Below, piece after piece: positions 10,902 through 21,543 of a stretch of DNA of 64,000 nucleotides. Source of the stretch: Ephemerocybe angulata (Eukaryota > Basidiomycota > Agaricomycetes > Agaricales > Psathyrellaceae); NCBI GenBank assembly GCA_013368325.1, contig JAACJK010000219.1:1674001-1738000 (forward strand), read 5' to 3'. How positions within the stretch are numbered: the stretch's first letter is position 1; each line of letters starts with the position of its first letter. The translations under genes and the position numbers were made by a program. The notes beneath the pieces were generated by a model. It was not told the origin of the DNA. It worked only from the letters and a program-made list of their open reading frames with translations, and ran no database searches.

Positions 10902-11968
10902 TGCGGGAGAGGATACGAGGGCCGGGAATGTGGGGAGGTTGCGCGTTTATAAATGCGGGGTACCGGCTATATCATTGCCCTACAGCCATGGGCCAGCGAT
11001 TGGATGGCGAGCTCACCATCTGTTCCAGAATGCCGCTGCAGGCAATCAGGAAATCAGACGTTCAACGCTGCCAAAAGGGTCAAGCGGATGCTTTCTTCGT
11101 TGCAGTTCGTTGCCCATGTGAGAGGCCCCTAATCGTATACTATGAGTGTGCTTCCCCATTTCTTCTCGACAGGCAGGGATGACGACGTTTAGCGAAGGTA
11201 ATCCCGCTAGATGAGAAGTCCAGTTACCTGTTCTCCTACCCATATAGTTTCTATGAATGAGCTGTTTTGAAGCCAAAGAAGTCTTGCCTTCCGTAATCTA
11301 CGAAGCCGTCGTCATCTGTGTCGAAGGAGACGGGTGCCGAACGCTGCTTCCGTCGGTGTTCAAGCCGAGAAGCCTCCTGGTTCAGTTACCTTGATATTTC
11401 ACTGAAACTTTGACGCACTGTAATGGTAGTTGCTTGCGATTGGGGGAGGGCCATCCTTTGACAGAGCGCTGGGCGCTCAAGACACCGTGCAAGTGCACAA
11501 AACCATTGTATGTGCTCTCAGACCGACTTATAAGTCTGGACGTCTACCTTAATGCTATGCGGCGTTGTCGGTGTATCGGTGTATCGGCCTGTGTGCAGCT
11601 TGAGAGTATACGCGGTTGAACATTAACGCAAACATGCGGTCGTATGTCGTTGCGGTGCGGTAATCGTAACGCGTAGCGCACCTTCTTGACTTCCTGTCTT
11701 CCAGAGAATTTCGTGTGGAGCATGGGTAGAAATTTCAAGCAAGGGACCAAGGGTAGACACCGCCGACAACACCGGTCGACAACAACTCCCAGTGTTAGCA
11801 GCTGTTAGCTTCTACTTTTAGCAGGTGAGCGATCAGGTGATTACTGCGTCGGTAAACGCGTCTATTCGAAGACCAAGAGCTTTTCGTGAGCACAGGATTA
11901 ATAGGTACTTTTGAGAACGGCTATAATACTCTATACACCGAGAGTGAACTGGCATTAGGCCACGGGAG
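10902..11968. other. Spacer between the tandem acyl-CoA ligase copies
   Basis: The 1,067 bp contain the promoter of the intact ligase and the 3' flank of the decayed copy. No coding region is supported. A short tandem repeat of GGTGTATC (two and a half copies, period 8) lies near 11568. Confidence 0.4.
10946..10953 (-). promoter_or_regulatory. TATA box of the acyl-CoA ligase gene
   Basis: TTTATAAA lies 45-52 nt upstream of the ATG at 10901, in a GC-rich surrounding. This is a plausible position for a TATA box with a very short 5' leader. It is inferred from position and sequence only. Confidence 0.45.
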
Positions 11969-13397
11969 TTAGAGCTTGGACTTGACGATGTCGCCAGATG
12001 GGTCACGTCCAGCGAGCTCTCCTTTGCCTGGTCGCGAAGCTGCCGCCTCAAGAGTTCCCCAGATGCACTAAATCGATAAAGCGGTATATGAGTCCATAAT
12101 GTGATAATGAAAGGCAACGAAGAGCACACACACCTCTTAGGAACAGCGTCAACGAGCACAACTCATCCCCTCAGATACTTATGATTCGCAACCTTCGTCT
12201 GGATCCACTTCTGGACGCTCTTCCCGAAGGCAACCTTCTCTGCCTCCGACTTGGCCGCCCCAGGGCGAGCATGTACAACGTACGCGCGGGGAAGCTCAGT
12301 AGCTTCTTTGACGCTGTCGACGCCGATGACCGCAACGTCCGCGATGTCAGGGTGAGTGAGAAGGACGCTCTCCAACTCAGCAGGCGGTACTTGAAAGCCT
12401 AACTCCCACTTTGAGCTTCACCACCACTTCCAAGGCATATGAATCCGCGTACCTTGTACTTAATCAGCTCCTTCCTTCGGTCCACGATAGTGTACGTAGT
12501 AGCCCTCCGAATCGCGGATCGCGATCTCCCCCATCTTAAACAACCCATCATGCGTGATCGAGTCCTTGGTGGCCGCAGGGTTGTCGTGATATCCTTTCAT
12601 GACCGACGGTCCACGAATCCACAGTTCTCCTGGCTGGCCTTCTTCCGCATCGATGCTGCCGTCCCCATCGCCATTAACGACGAGGCGAGCCTCAAGGTTG
12701 GGTAGCAGAAGGCCGATGCTCCCGACCTTGCGAATGGTGTCGACCGGTGGTAGAATATGCGTGGCTGAGGAGGTCTCCGTTAGTCCATAGCCTTGCGCGA
12801 TGTTGAGTGCCTGGTTATTTGTCCGTCGACTCTCCAATCGCTCCTTCACGTCCTGCGCCAAAGTCGCTCCGAGAGGTGCTGCTCCAGAGAATAAGGTTTC
12901 CAGAGAAGATAGGTCGTAGCGGTCAATATCTGTGGAACGAGTGGCTCTTGTTAATGGTGGTCGCATGAAGAAGACTGCAACTCTTACCTGGAAGGCGATT
13001 GAGCGTGACAAGGATGGGGGGTGCGATGTACGAAAACGTAATCTTGTACTTTTGGATATTGGACAAGAATTGGGCAAAGCCGAATCGAGGCATGATGAAG
13101 TCCGGAGTATCTTTCATGAAGGTGTACTGCAAAATCATAATCCCTCCGAAGATATGGTAGAAAGGGAGGATAGCGAGGACACAGATGTAGACTGCGGCAA
13201 TACCGGCGAGATCATGTCAAGAAGACTGTCGAGATTGCGATGGGTAGTCTAAGTACTGTGGTTAGCATGGCCAGTGCGAGATAGATAAGAAGGGATACCT
13301 CGACTCCTTTGGGCTTCCTCGTTGTGCCTGGCTGAATATCGACCGACAACGGACTTCAACATTGGGGAAAGTAGAACGATAAATTGTCGGGGCCATT
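11969..13397 (-). pseudogene. Decayed tandem copy of the acyl-CoA ligase
   Basis: Clear paralogue of the neighbouring ligase, with introns kept in the same places, so it arose by DNA duplication and not by retrocopying. It starts MAPTIYRSTFPNVEV (13397) but after about 22 codons jumps to the PGTTRKPKGVE remnant. About 190 residues, including the front of the adenylation domain, are missing. Further lesions are a frameshift after the THRN segment, another at the DRRKEL motif near 12500, and an in-frame TGA at 12163-12165 just after HKYLRG. Another frameshift near 12020 leaves the proper C-terminal SKL stop in a different frame. The catalytic Lys of SAAGKILRREL is Glu here (SASGELLRRQL). Later segments remain recognisable: LPFYHIFG, QGYGLTETSSATH and GELWIRGPSVMKGYH. 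Confidence 0.9.
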
Positions 13398-14450
13398 GGG
13401 GGAAGGAAGGAAGAACAATGGGGGTGCGTCGGCATGGAGAAGCTTCTGTTATATTCAGGATTTTTGGTCCATGACGGCTTCAACATCTATTCCAGAAACT
13501 GGGGACATGGGGCAAACCCTGAACCGCGTCTGTTTCGCTTGGTTCGGCGAGCCTTGTGGCGCAGTTAGCCATGGAGGAAATTCCAATAGTACGCGGCCTT
13601 GGAGTCGGACTGGGCGTGTTCAGGAAAGTTCTGGTGGACCTAGCTGCCAGAGTCGAGGACAAAGTCGCCCCAATCTGAGAGGCTCAGAGGCACTTTCAAG
13701 ATCTAATATCCTTATCTGATAACAGCCGGCAGTGTCGGCATAACTCGAGCGCCATGCGGACGCTCTGGCGACGGGCGTCTGCTTCTCGGGGGGTTGGCTG
13801 GCTACCGTAGGCTGGTGGGTTTTCCGTCGAAAGGTTCGGATGACCTGCAATGAAGATTTGTCAACATCAGGCAGGAGCCCAGTCGAGACGTAGTTGCAAC
13901 CTCCACGCACTTGTTCACAGACCAGGTTATGACACGGAGAGAAGCGGGGATTAAACGTTGGGCTATCCCGGTGGAAATTTTTGACAAGATGGTGTCGAGC
14001 GTATGGCAAGACGTAGAGTTTGGACGAGGAAAAGAGGATAAGATTGCATGGCGCGTTACAATAGGACTACAGAAGAATACACTAGATGTGGTGACCTATT
14101 AGGAGGGATAATGTCAGCGATGAGGTTCTTTGAAGACGAGACGCGAAGGATCAGAGGTAGCGGAGAACACTGCCAAAGCAGCATCCTCCGAAGGTAGCTG
14201 AGATAAATTTCTGCAGTGCAAGTACTTCTTGCGTAAAGCCAAATGCCTCAAACATCATAAAGAAAAAGATTGGATGCGGAAAGCTTACCTCGTCAGAACA
14301 TGGTGGAGGAGAAGAAAGAGACTCGCGTTGTTTGGTCGAAGAAAAGGGTGTGCACAGCCACCGCGCCAAAATATTCCCACCTTCGGGCACAGCCAATTCA
14401 TTCTCTCCTTCAAGTTCCACCACCAAGATCTCACCTCCCCCTCAATCACA
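13398..14450. other. Intergenic region
   Basis: About 1 kb between the decayed ligase copy and the RRM gene. Several overlapping ORFs on both strands (13480-14009, 14151-14426) lack motifs and consistent codon use. I see no supported gene. It should include the RRM gene promoter near its right end. Confidence 0.4.
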
Positions 14451-15406
14451 ATGGCCTCACTCCTGGATCGAATCAGTGGCCCCAAGCCTCCAACTGGTCC
14501 CATTCGCTCAAAATCAAGCTCTGGAAGACACTCGAGCCCATATGTGCGTGGTCTATCCTTCACGCTTATCCATGTGCGCCAAAGAACCGACACCGACACG
14601 TTTCCTGGCCTCTAGACCCGCAACCAAGGGCTCCCGAAAGGCGACCCTGATTCCGCCTGGTCCCATGATCTCTACGAATCCCACAACTCTCTCTCAGCAC
14701 GAATCTCAGGCGGCCCAGTGCCCCCCAAAGCCAGCCTCAACAATATCGCTCAAAAGGCATTGAAGGAAGCAACTGGAGCCATCAGGAGCGACCAGCTGTC
14801 AATTAAAGGCGCGTCGCAAGGCAATGTCGTAGAAGTCAAGGGCCTGGCACCTGGAACGACGGCGGAGGATGTTGCGGCCATCTTCAAGCGGTGTGGAGTC
14901 ATCACCGACCAGAAGCTGGTTGAAGGAGGCAACAACCCCCGTGTTCGTCTACACTTCAAGACCGTCGCCTCAGCAACTTCGGCTGTTTCCAAGTTTAACG
15001 ACCAACCTGCGGACGGAAAGGTACTCAAGGTCACGATCGTTGGTTCGTCATCTGCAGGACAGTCGTTGGCAAGCAGGTTTGGCAAGGATGGTTTGGGCTT
15101 GATTAGGCAGGAAGGGAGTGTGGATGTGTTAATGGATACGGACGACGCGCCGGCTTCGTGAGTCTAACTTTCAATTCTGGATGCTCTGCGACTCAACTGC
15201 ATTCCAGGAAGCTGAGGTCGGATGCACTGTTGCAGTCGGATCGAGCGCATGTGCTAGTCGCCCCTCCTGGTGCCGATGCCTCTGAATATGTCCAAGGAGA
15301 CTCTAGAGGAGGAAGGCGCGGTCGCGGCAGAGGCCACCCGAACGGCGGTCGACGTGGCCGCGGTGGTAGAAGAGGTGGAAACAACTCCAAGATGGATACC
15401 GACTAG
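14451..15406 (+). CDS. RRM and RGG-box RNA-binding protein
   Basis: Probable nuclear RNA-binding protein. Exons 14451..14543, 14616..15157, 15208..15406 give 277 aa. A single RRM covers about residues 122-200: VVEVKGLAPGTTAEDVAAIF is the first strand and helix, PRVRLHFKTVASATSAV is a weak RNP1 region lacking the classic aromatic pair, and VLKVTIVG is the last strand. The tail after HVLVAPPG is rich in RGG/GRG repeats (GGRRGRGRG, GGRRGRGGRRGG) and ends SKMDTD. The layout recalls mRNA-export adaptors of the Yra1/ALY group, but the terminal helix motif of that family is not seen, so I leave it unnamed. The start is the first in-frame ATG after a pyrimidine-rich leader. Confidence 0.82.
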
Positions 15407-16232
15407 ATCTCCCAGCTTTATTCGTGCTTTCGATTCGCATTCACCCCATTTCGACTCTTTTGTTGTACATTGGTATGCTGTTCTCATATCTGTTGCTGTT
15501 AACCCCCTTATTATCTAGTACTTGTATTTTCGGCAAGTTCGAACTCCCCCCACTATTCAACTTGTACCATGTCACGCTCCCCATCTGGATTCCGGTGCTT
15601 TCGTTTCTAGACGCGTGTAAGCATACGCGAGGAAGGCATGAATCATTGGTGCGCCTCATCTCTCTTGATGCGCGAATTCGTGTCTAACCTCTCTTTCTAG
15701 AGTCTTAAGTGACTCTGTCTACTATGAGAATGATCTTGATGAAAATCGCGCGAAGAACCTGTTGGCTATCCCTGAGCCCAACCTGAGCGTTGAGCCTCAG
15801 AGCAGGCTGCGGTTCCACGGTACACAGCAATAAGAGGCTGCGCAGACTTTATCGGCACCCCCGCCCGCCAGGCCTATCTCCACATTAGCAACACTGGACA
15901 GTGGCCAAGCTACGAAACCGGTTGGCTCGGGGACAGGACCTTCCTACGCTATTTTGTTTGCCTTAGAGTACTTAAATCGTATAAACATTGTCCATCTCCT
16001 TTCGAAATGCAGCCAAAATGTCCAAATTACACATCGCGCCCATGAGCCCACGCGCCTGGGTTGGACGCGAGATCGGTAACGGCCGTGACAGGAGCATCAC
16101 ACGGGCCAATGGCGTAGGCGAGTTTCCCAAGGCATCCTTTTCCATACACCACCTCCTCCTGCGAGTAGCCGTTGTATTCCTTTCCCCCCTTTTCCTTCAA
16201 CCGCTTTCTAGAAGTCCTTTGGAGTTGTAATC
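15407..16232. other. Intergenic region
   Basis: The 826 bp between the RRM and ERV14 genes hold no supported gene. ORFs at 15424-15687 and 15988-16230 have no motifs. TATAAA at 15980-15985 and a C/T-rich stretch before 16230 could belong to the ERV14 promoter. Confidence 0.4.
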
Positions 16233-16998
16233 ATGGGTGCTGGTGCGTCTGGAGTGTTCACTGCGATATGGTGCCAGCAGTGCTGATTCTACGCTTTTTT
16301 CTGCATGTGCTGCGTCCTACCAATCACCCCTGCCGTGGATAGGTTGGCTCTTCCTGTTTGCCGTGCTGTATTCGGCCGGTCTGTTGTTTGGCATGGTCTT
16401 CTTTGTGAGCAGGAATTCGATTAGATGAGGTGCGAGTGGAGGATAGCTGACGTATGGGGGAAGGTTATCATGTTCTCAGATTTGGAGAGCGATTACATCA
16501 ACCCTATCGACCTGTGCAACAAGCTCAACCAGGTACATAGACACTCCTACCGAGCCTGCGATCCTTATTCACCTCGACACCATCCTAACTCCCGTCCCGC
16601 AGTTTGTCCTCCCTGAATACGGCGCACACGCTTTCCTCTCTATCCTCTTCCTATTGTTTGGTCAATGGACAGCCTTCCTCTGGAACGTCCCTCTCCTGGC
16701 GTACAACGGCAACAAGTACGCACCTACCCCCTCCTCGTCTACCCCTGTACCGCGCTAATATGAACGACCAACAGAGTCTTCAAGAAAAACCACATGTATG
16801 ACGCGACGGAGATCTTCCGAACACTCGGCGGCCACCAGAAAGAAACCTACTTCAAGCTCGCCTTCTACCTGCTATCTTTCTTCTACTATCTATACAGGTG
16901 CGTCTGCAAACGTCGGCATCGCTGCTTTCTTGATTCTCAACATCCCACCTCCTATGCCGTTTAGGATGATCGTTGCCCTCGTCGCCGAGAACCCTTGA
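16233..16998 (+). CDS. ERV14: ERV14/cornichon ER cargo receptor
   Basis: Small membrane protein that loads transmembrane cargo into COPII vesicles at the ER. Six exons: 16233..16242 (only 10 nt), 16343..16404, 16464..16532, 16603..16715, 16775..16897, 16965..16998, giving 136 aa, the family size. Family motifs: WLFLFAVLYSAGLLFGMVFF (first helix), VIMFSDLESDYINPIDLCN (the conserved loop that in Erv14 contacts COPII), QFVLPEYGAHAFLSI, GQWTAFLWNVPLLAYN, then MYDATEIFRTL and the last helix FKLAFYLLSFFYYLYRMI. The stop is at 16996. The first exon encodes just MGA plus one base, so its placement rests on the ATG and GTGCGT donor; the rest is secure. Confidence 0.93.
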
Positions 16999-18273
16999 AG
17001 TGGAGCATTTCTGTTATGAAAAACAGACCATGCCATCTACCGAGGCCCGCTATGCTTTCTTCGATGTTTTCGCTGCGCTTTCCACTCGCCTTGAGTTGCA
17101 ACCTGCCTGCCTCGTGTTGACGCACGCTGTTTTGGGGCGTACGATTTGTTTAGGGGCGCCTATTCCGCTGCTTACCATGCCTGTAATGACTTCGACGATA
17201 ATACTGCCTGACTACTCCCGCTCTTGTACAATTTCCTCTTCCTTTGGGACGGTGGTATTGGGATGCATGAGGTATCTGCATGTCCGATTACATTGAATCA
17301 AGTTGGACCCCAACTCAAACTCATCCGACGACGATACGAGTATTGCGGAAACATATTGGTGATAGAACTACTCAAGTACAAGAACGCTACAACGAATGAT
17401 AGGAGGACCTTCAGAGAAACCAGAGTTAACACCTGTGAAGAGGTAGTCAGAACGAATTCATAGACGACTGCGTACAGAAGATTCAGGGTGTCAATTCTGG
17501 AGCCCGCCCTAACCTCCCGTAGGAGGAAAGGATTCTCCCTGAAGAAATTCATGGAAATCCATGCATCATATGAAGGTGAAAAGAAATAGACGCTCACCTG
17601 AGAACAGTCTACTCCTCGCAGCCCAGGAGAAAGGAACAGCGAGGTTCCAAGGGTGGAAAAAAATTGACAGACGCCGCATGAGAGTGAGCCCCATTGAGTT
17701 GACGACCACCCCGAAAGAGTGGTCTACAATCGCATAACTATAGCTATGAGCAACATGGTGCCCATCCTCCACCCGTCAAGCCGAGCAAAAACACGCTCGT
17801 ATCTTCGCGCATCCCGCCTTGAATCGACCCGCCGAGTTTCAGAGTAGACAACAGAGTGGACAGAAGGGAGCGCAGCGCCTATGTCCCAAGGGGAGGCCAG
17901 GCACCGCGCAGATCGTTTCCGCCGCCCTCGTCCTTCACCGACGTGCTTAGAGCCGGTTGCTTTCCCTAGCAGAACGAGGGCATGCTCTGTACCTCCGGGG
18001 ACTTTCCCCACAGTGGAACGTGAAAGCGCAGAGGCTGGCTTTCTGTGCGAGTACTGCGATAGCGATTCTTCAGGCGGCGTCTGTGAAGAAAAGACTTCGC
18101 CGCGCAAGATTCGAAATTTTATTCCGGACGCGTTTCAGACTCCGAATGAGATTCCGACAAGGCCACGTGTTTGGTGCCGGAGCTGCCTTGTGCCCCATGA
18201 GCCTGAGATCGACTCCGGAGGCTGTGATATTGTAAGTGGATTGCACACCGGCACATTTCTCATTTCTCTTTCA
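16999..18273. other. Intergenic region, no supported gene
   Basis: About 1.3 kb between ERV14 and the MITE. Minus-strand ORFs at 17298-17597 and 17724-18107 and a plus-strand ORF at 17881-18366 lack domains and splice logic. The right end probably contains the promoter and leader of the gene starting at 18991, since it reads CATTTCTCATTTCTCTTTC just before the insertion. Confidence 0.4.
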
Positions 18274-18281
18274 CTTCCACC
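18274..18281. repeat. Left target-site duplication of the MITE
   Basis: CTTCCACC, identical to the right copy at 18974-18981. Removing the element and one copy restores a continuous pyrimidine-rich leader in front of the ATG at 18991. Confidence 0.85.
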
Positions 18282-18973
18282 CAGGGGGCTCCCACCACTG
18301 CAATCCGTGACACGATCAGGTCCAAAATCAAGGCCAGGTGGTGCACGGGGTCCTCCTCCAAATTAGGAAATTTGCTGACAGTGCACCTCAGACCGTGCCA
18401 AACTCTTGTGCAGGTAGACCCTTTGTTAAGAGATGTACAAGAGTAAGAACTGCACAGAAAGGTCATTTCATACACTATAAATGATTCCATGTAAAATTTT
18501 TGCCCCCTCTCAGCAATAATGAGAAGAAATGCGTGAGATAGCCTCGTACATTGGATTGACATGCTTTACAGTCATCTAAGGTAGTATTCGCCTAGCAAAG
18601 GGTCAAATATCCGTGAAATTGGGTCTCTCTATCACTTTGAAGTATTATCTTCTCGGCAACTGAGCCGATATGGGCTGGAGCTTGAAGGAATATGTTTGGA
18701 ACAGGTATGAGCAGTAGCTGGGGCTTTGAGGGCGATATGAAAGCCCAGAACTATATATTTTCCTCCAGAAAGGCGCCCAAAAACTTACAGAGACAGTCCA
18801 CAGTTGAATCAGACACGTACGCAAAGTCACAGTATGCACTTGCTCTGGTTTTCGCTGACCTTCGCTTGCTTGCGCCAGGGGTTTCTCCTATTTTAGAAGG
18901 AGGACCCCGTGCACCACCTGGCCTTGATTTTGGACCTGATCGTGTCACGGATTGCAGCGGTGGGAGCCCCCTG
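18282..18973. mobile_element. hAT-type MITE (692 bp) with 8-bp target duplication
   Basis: Non-autonomous DNA transposon. The ends form inverted repeats of about 75 bp (18282-18356 against 18899-18973) with one mismatch, starting CAGGGGGCTCCCACC. It is flanked on both sides by the same 8 bp, CTTCCACC (18274-18281 and 18974-18981). An 8-bp duplication with CAGGG-type ends is the hallmark of hAT transposition. The interior encodes no transposase and is more A/T-rich than the flanks. The right copy of the duplication ends 9 bp before an ATG (18991). The near-identical arms indicate a fairly recent insertion. Confidence 0.9.
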
Positions 18974-18990
18974 CTTCCACCACAACCTCC

Positions 18991-20055
18991 ATGTCCGACC
19001 CCCAATCATCCCAGAATGCGAACTCGGCCCCCGACGCCAACGCTTCCCAACAGCGGCAACCCCGAGTCAGGAAGCCGCCATTCGCAGACTGGCCCACATT
19101 CAAGATCCTCACACCTCCCCAAGGTATGCAACGCTATTGTCCAACTCTTAGGATCGGGGCGAATGGCTAATCTTGCAATCCACCCCTAGGGCAATTCTCG
19201 CTCAAGTCCGACGAATGGGTCTTCACATGGTGCTCGCAGACAATACATGGCCGTATCAGAGGCTTAGAACCAAACTGCCGTTCAATAAGCATCCGCAAGA
19301 TCTTCCCGCACGAAGTCCGGAACGTGTCTGGTTTCCGGAAGCACAAGGAAGTCGACTCGGAAGGAAAAGCCCGGTATCCTCTCCCCGCTGAGGGTCAAGC
19401 CGAGAACCTTCCCCGCGTTCTGGGTGGACCCGCTCCTGAGGTGGAGGACGATGATCAACCGACGCCACCTGCGAAGCCGGCGACGAAGCACTGGGGAGAG
19501 GGCTGGTACTTATGGACAAGTACAAGCAGAGCAGCCGCTATCAACAAGACGTACCAGATGAAGCAGAGTTTGGAGGCCCAGCAGAGATTTACGGCGAGAC
19601 AGTACGAACTGCGCGACTTGTGGCAGGACTACCAGGATGACCTTGCCCGGGGCCTCGATAAGGATAACTTGGTACAGAAGTATGGCGGAAAGGTGTTTGG
19701 ATCTATCTCACCACCGAAATTGCCTCTTCCCGAACAGTATGTCCTTCCAGCCCCCGTCGTGTACGCTTTTGCTAACCAGTGTGCCACAATTAGTTCACTC
19801 CTCGTTCACCTCCCTCCCGACTTGCCGCCACTATGGGGCCGTGTCGAGAAGTTTCTCGCTCCCTCGTGGCGTGTCCTGAACCTCTTCCGCGAGAGCATAA
19901 CGTCTGGCGACCAGAAGGAGTTTGCGCTGAGGGTATGGAGGAAAGCGCAGACGAACGAGCCCTTCGAACTCGCTCGACGCACGTGTTCGCAGACTTATGA
20001 ACGCTGGAGAACGAAGGATGCTGCGGATGAAGACGAACCGAAGAAGTCTTCGTAA
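18991..20055 (+). CDS. Unrecognised fungal protein, MITE in its 5' leader
   Basis: Exons 18991..19123, 19190..19736, 19794..20055 give 313 aa. I recognise no domain. The first 30 residues are Ser/Asn/Gln-rich, followed by a compact Trp-rich region (PPFADWPTFKIL; SDEWVFTWCSQTIHGRIRG) and a conserved-looking HWGEGWYLWTSTSRAAA segment. A Gln/Lys-rich probable coiled coil (about residues 160-205) comes next, and the C-terminus is charged (DEDEPKKSS). There is no membrane helix or signal peptide. The second intron (19737-19793) is 57 nt, a multiple of three with no stop, so retention would add 19 residues; its GTATGT, GCTAAC and TTAG signals argue it is real. The start is the first ATG after the transposon. 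Confidence 0.65.
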
Positions 20056-20507
20056 TCAGGTTTCGACTATGCTACGCATATACCTCTCTCGGAATTTAAT
20101 ATTGGCTTCTTTCTAGTGTTGAAGCCAACGGACTGGGCATTTGTTCTGTACTCTTTTGACCATCTTCTCTATAGACGGCTTGTATTCAATCACGCAGCAT
20201 CACATCCACACTCACTCAACCCTGTACTTACCCTACTATCCTACCATACATTTATGCATGTAGCCAACTCCCTGGCCCATATCTTCTGTAGAACAGTCCT
20301 GTCGATATGATGGATCGCAACCAGCCAAAACTTTGGGGATCAAGAAAATGAAGGGCCTTTGTTCCCCAGTTTCGAGCAGAGGCAAGTCGAAGACAAGAAG
20401 TATAACGTGTCGTGTGGTCGGATCTTCCACAATTCGAATCACCCGATGATTGAACTGGGCGGCTTTCTCGAATTGGGCGCTTAACGGCGTCGGCATAGTG
20501 CTGATCG

Positions 20508-20765
20508 CACACCCCGCGGTGCACCCACCTTTCGCGCAGTCACACAAATGTCACAGTGGAATACGGTGGAGCACCTGCTTTCCACAGTGGGCAGGCGTGA
20601 CAGACATTAAAACAAGGCTTTTCTTCGTCTGTTAACCGCCGCCGATTTCGTTGAAAAGAGGCTTGAAATCGTATGAGGATTGTGAGTACCAAAAAAGAAT
20701 CGCGAAATTTGACCAGAATCCCCCACACGGCAGGTTTGCGGAAGGGGGGTGCACCGCGGGGTGTG
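20508..20765. mobile_element. Putative MITE with ~28-bp terminal inverted repeats
   Basis: The left end CACACCCCGCGGTGCACCC continuing CACCTTTCGC is matched in inverse by the right end (20738-20765) with two differences. The element is 258 bp with no ORF of note. No convincing target-site duplication is visible: the flanks read GCTGATCG on the left and GGACATAG on the right. It may therefore be old, or a palindromic element of another kind. Confidence 0.6.
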
Positions 20766-20867
20766 GGACATAGAGCATATGATAATATACGGAAGAATAT
20801 TTGGGAGTAACGTGTTTGCCAGACGTTTCACCTTTCGCGTGGATTAAATTAGAGCTCATTTTAGACA

Positions 20868-21020
20868 TGAGACCCTACCCGATCCCCAAGCTTCAGGTCA
20901 TAAATGCCCAGCCCTAGCTCCACAACACATCCAGCAGCGTTCATCCCAAATCTGTGAGGGTATACGTCGATGTTGAATCCCCGGACCAGGTTGTACAACT
21001 TCACCGGCGCCCGACTGCCA
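20868..21020 (-). pseudogene. Possible remnant of a medium-chain dehydrogenase/reductase
   Basis: On the minus strand one frame reads VKLYNLVRGFNIDVYPHRF, then GMNAAGCVVELG, then DLKLGDRVG. This matches the order of the substrate-loop region of zinc-type alcohol dehydrogenases/enoyl reductases (YP..G.DAAG.VVE.G....KVGDRV). The frame breaks on both sides, no upstream start exon can be joined, and the cofactor domain is absent. I read it as a short decayed fragment; chance similarity is possible. Confidence 0.35.
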
Positions 21021-21543
21021 AAGAATGGTCAACACAAGAATAGGCGCCCGTGACACGTCTACTTCTGCAAAGTTCAGGCCACTGGCAAGTCGACTGGGGG
21101 GCTGGACTGATACAGGTGGTGGGTAAACGGAGTGCAGAAGGAGGTGGAATAGGCAAATAATCGCTCAGAGAGGTAGAAAGGATGGCGGGAATAACTGGCT
21201 CAAGCGTCCTTGGCGGTGGGTAGGTCTGCATGCGATTAGACCATAAAACAAGAGGCTCTAGAGCGCCCGACAAAGAAATACAACCTGATTAGCGTAAGGG
21301 GGCGAACTCACATTCATGCCACCAGCGCGATGACAATTAAAGGCAAACAGCAGTCGCGTGGCACTTAACCGTCCTTAACCCCGTTCTTCCAACGCGCCTT
21401 AGCTGTGAGGCGAACCATATCTCTCGACACAGCCCATTTCACTTCTGGGAACTCACAATCAGACGTCCTCTTGGCCTTACTTCTCAAACGACTGTCTTTA
21501 CCCGAAACGCCCAGCATAAACCCTTGATGTGCATTTGAACCCA

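Larger units (their letters stand above)
20056..21543. other. Intergenic region with inverted-repeat element and gene remnant
   Basis: About 1.5 kb between two plus-strand genes. It holds the 258-bp inverted-repeat element (20508-20765) and a possible dehydrogenase fragment (near 20868-21020), listed separately. The other ORFs are short and without motifs. Confidence 0.5.
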
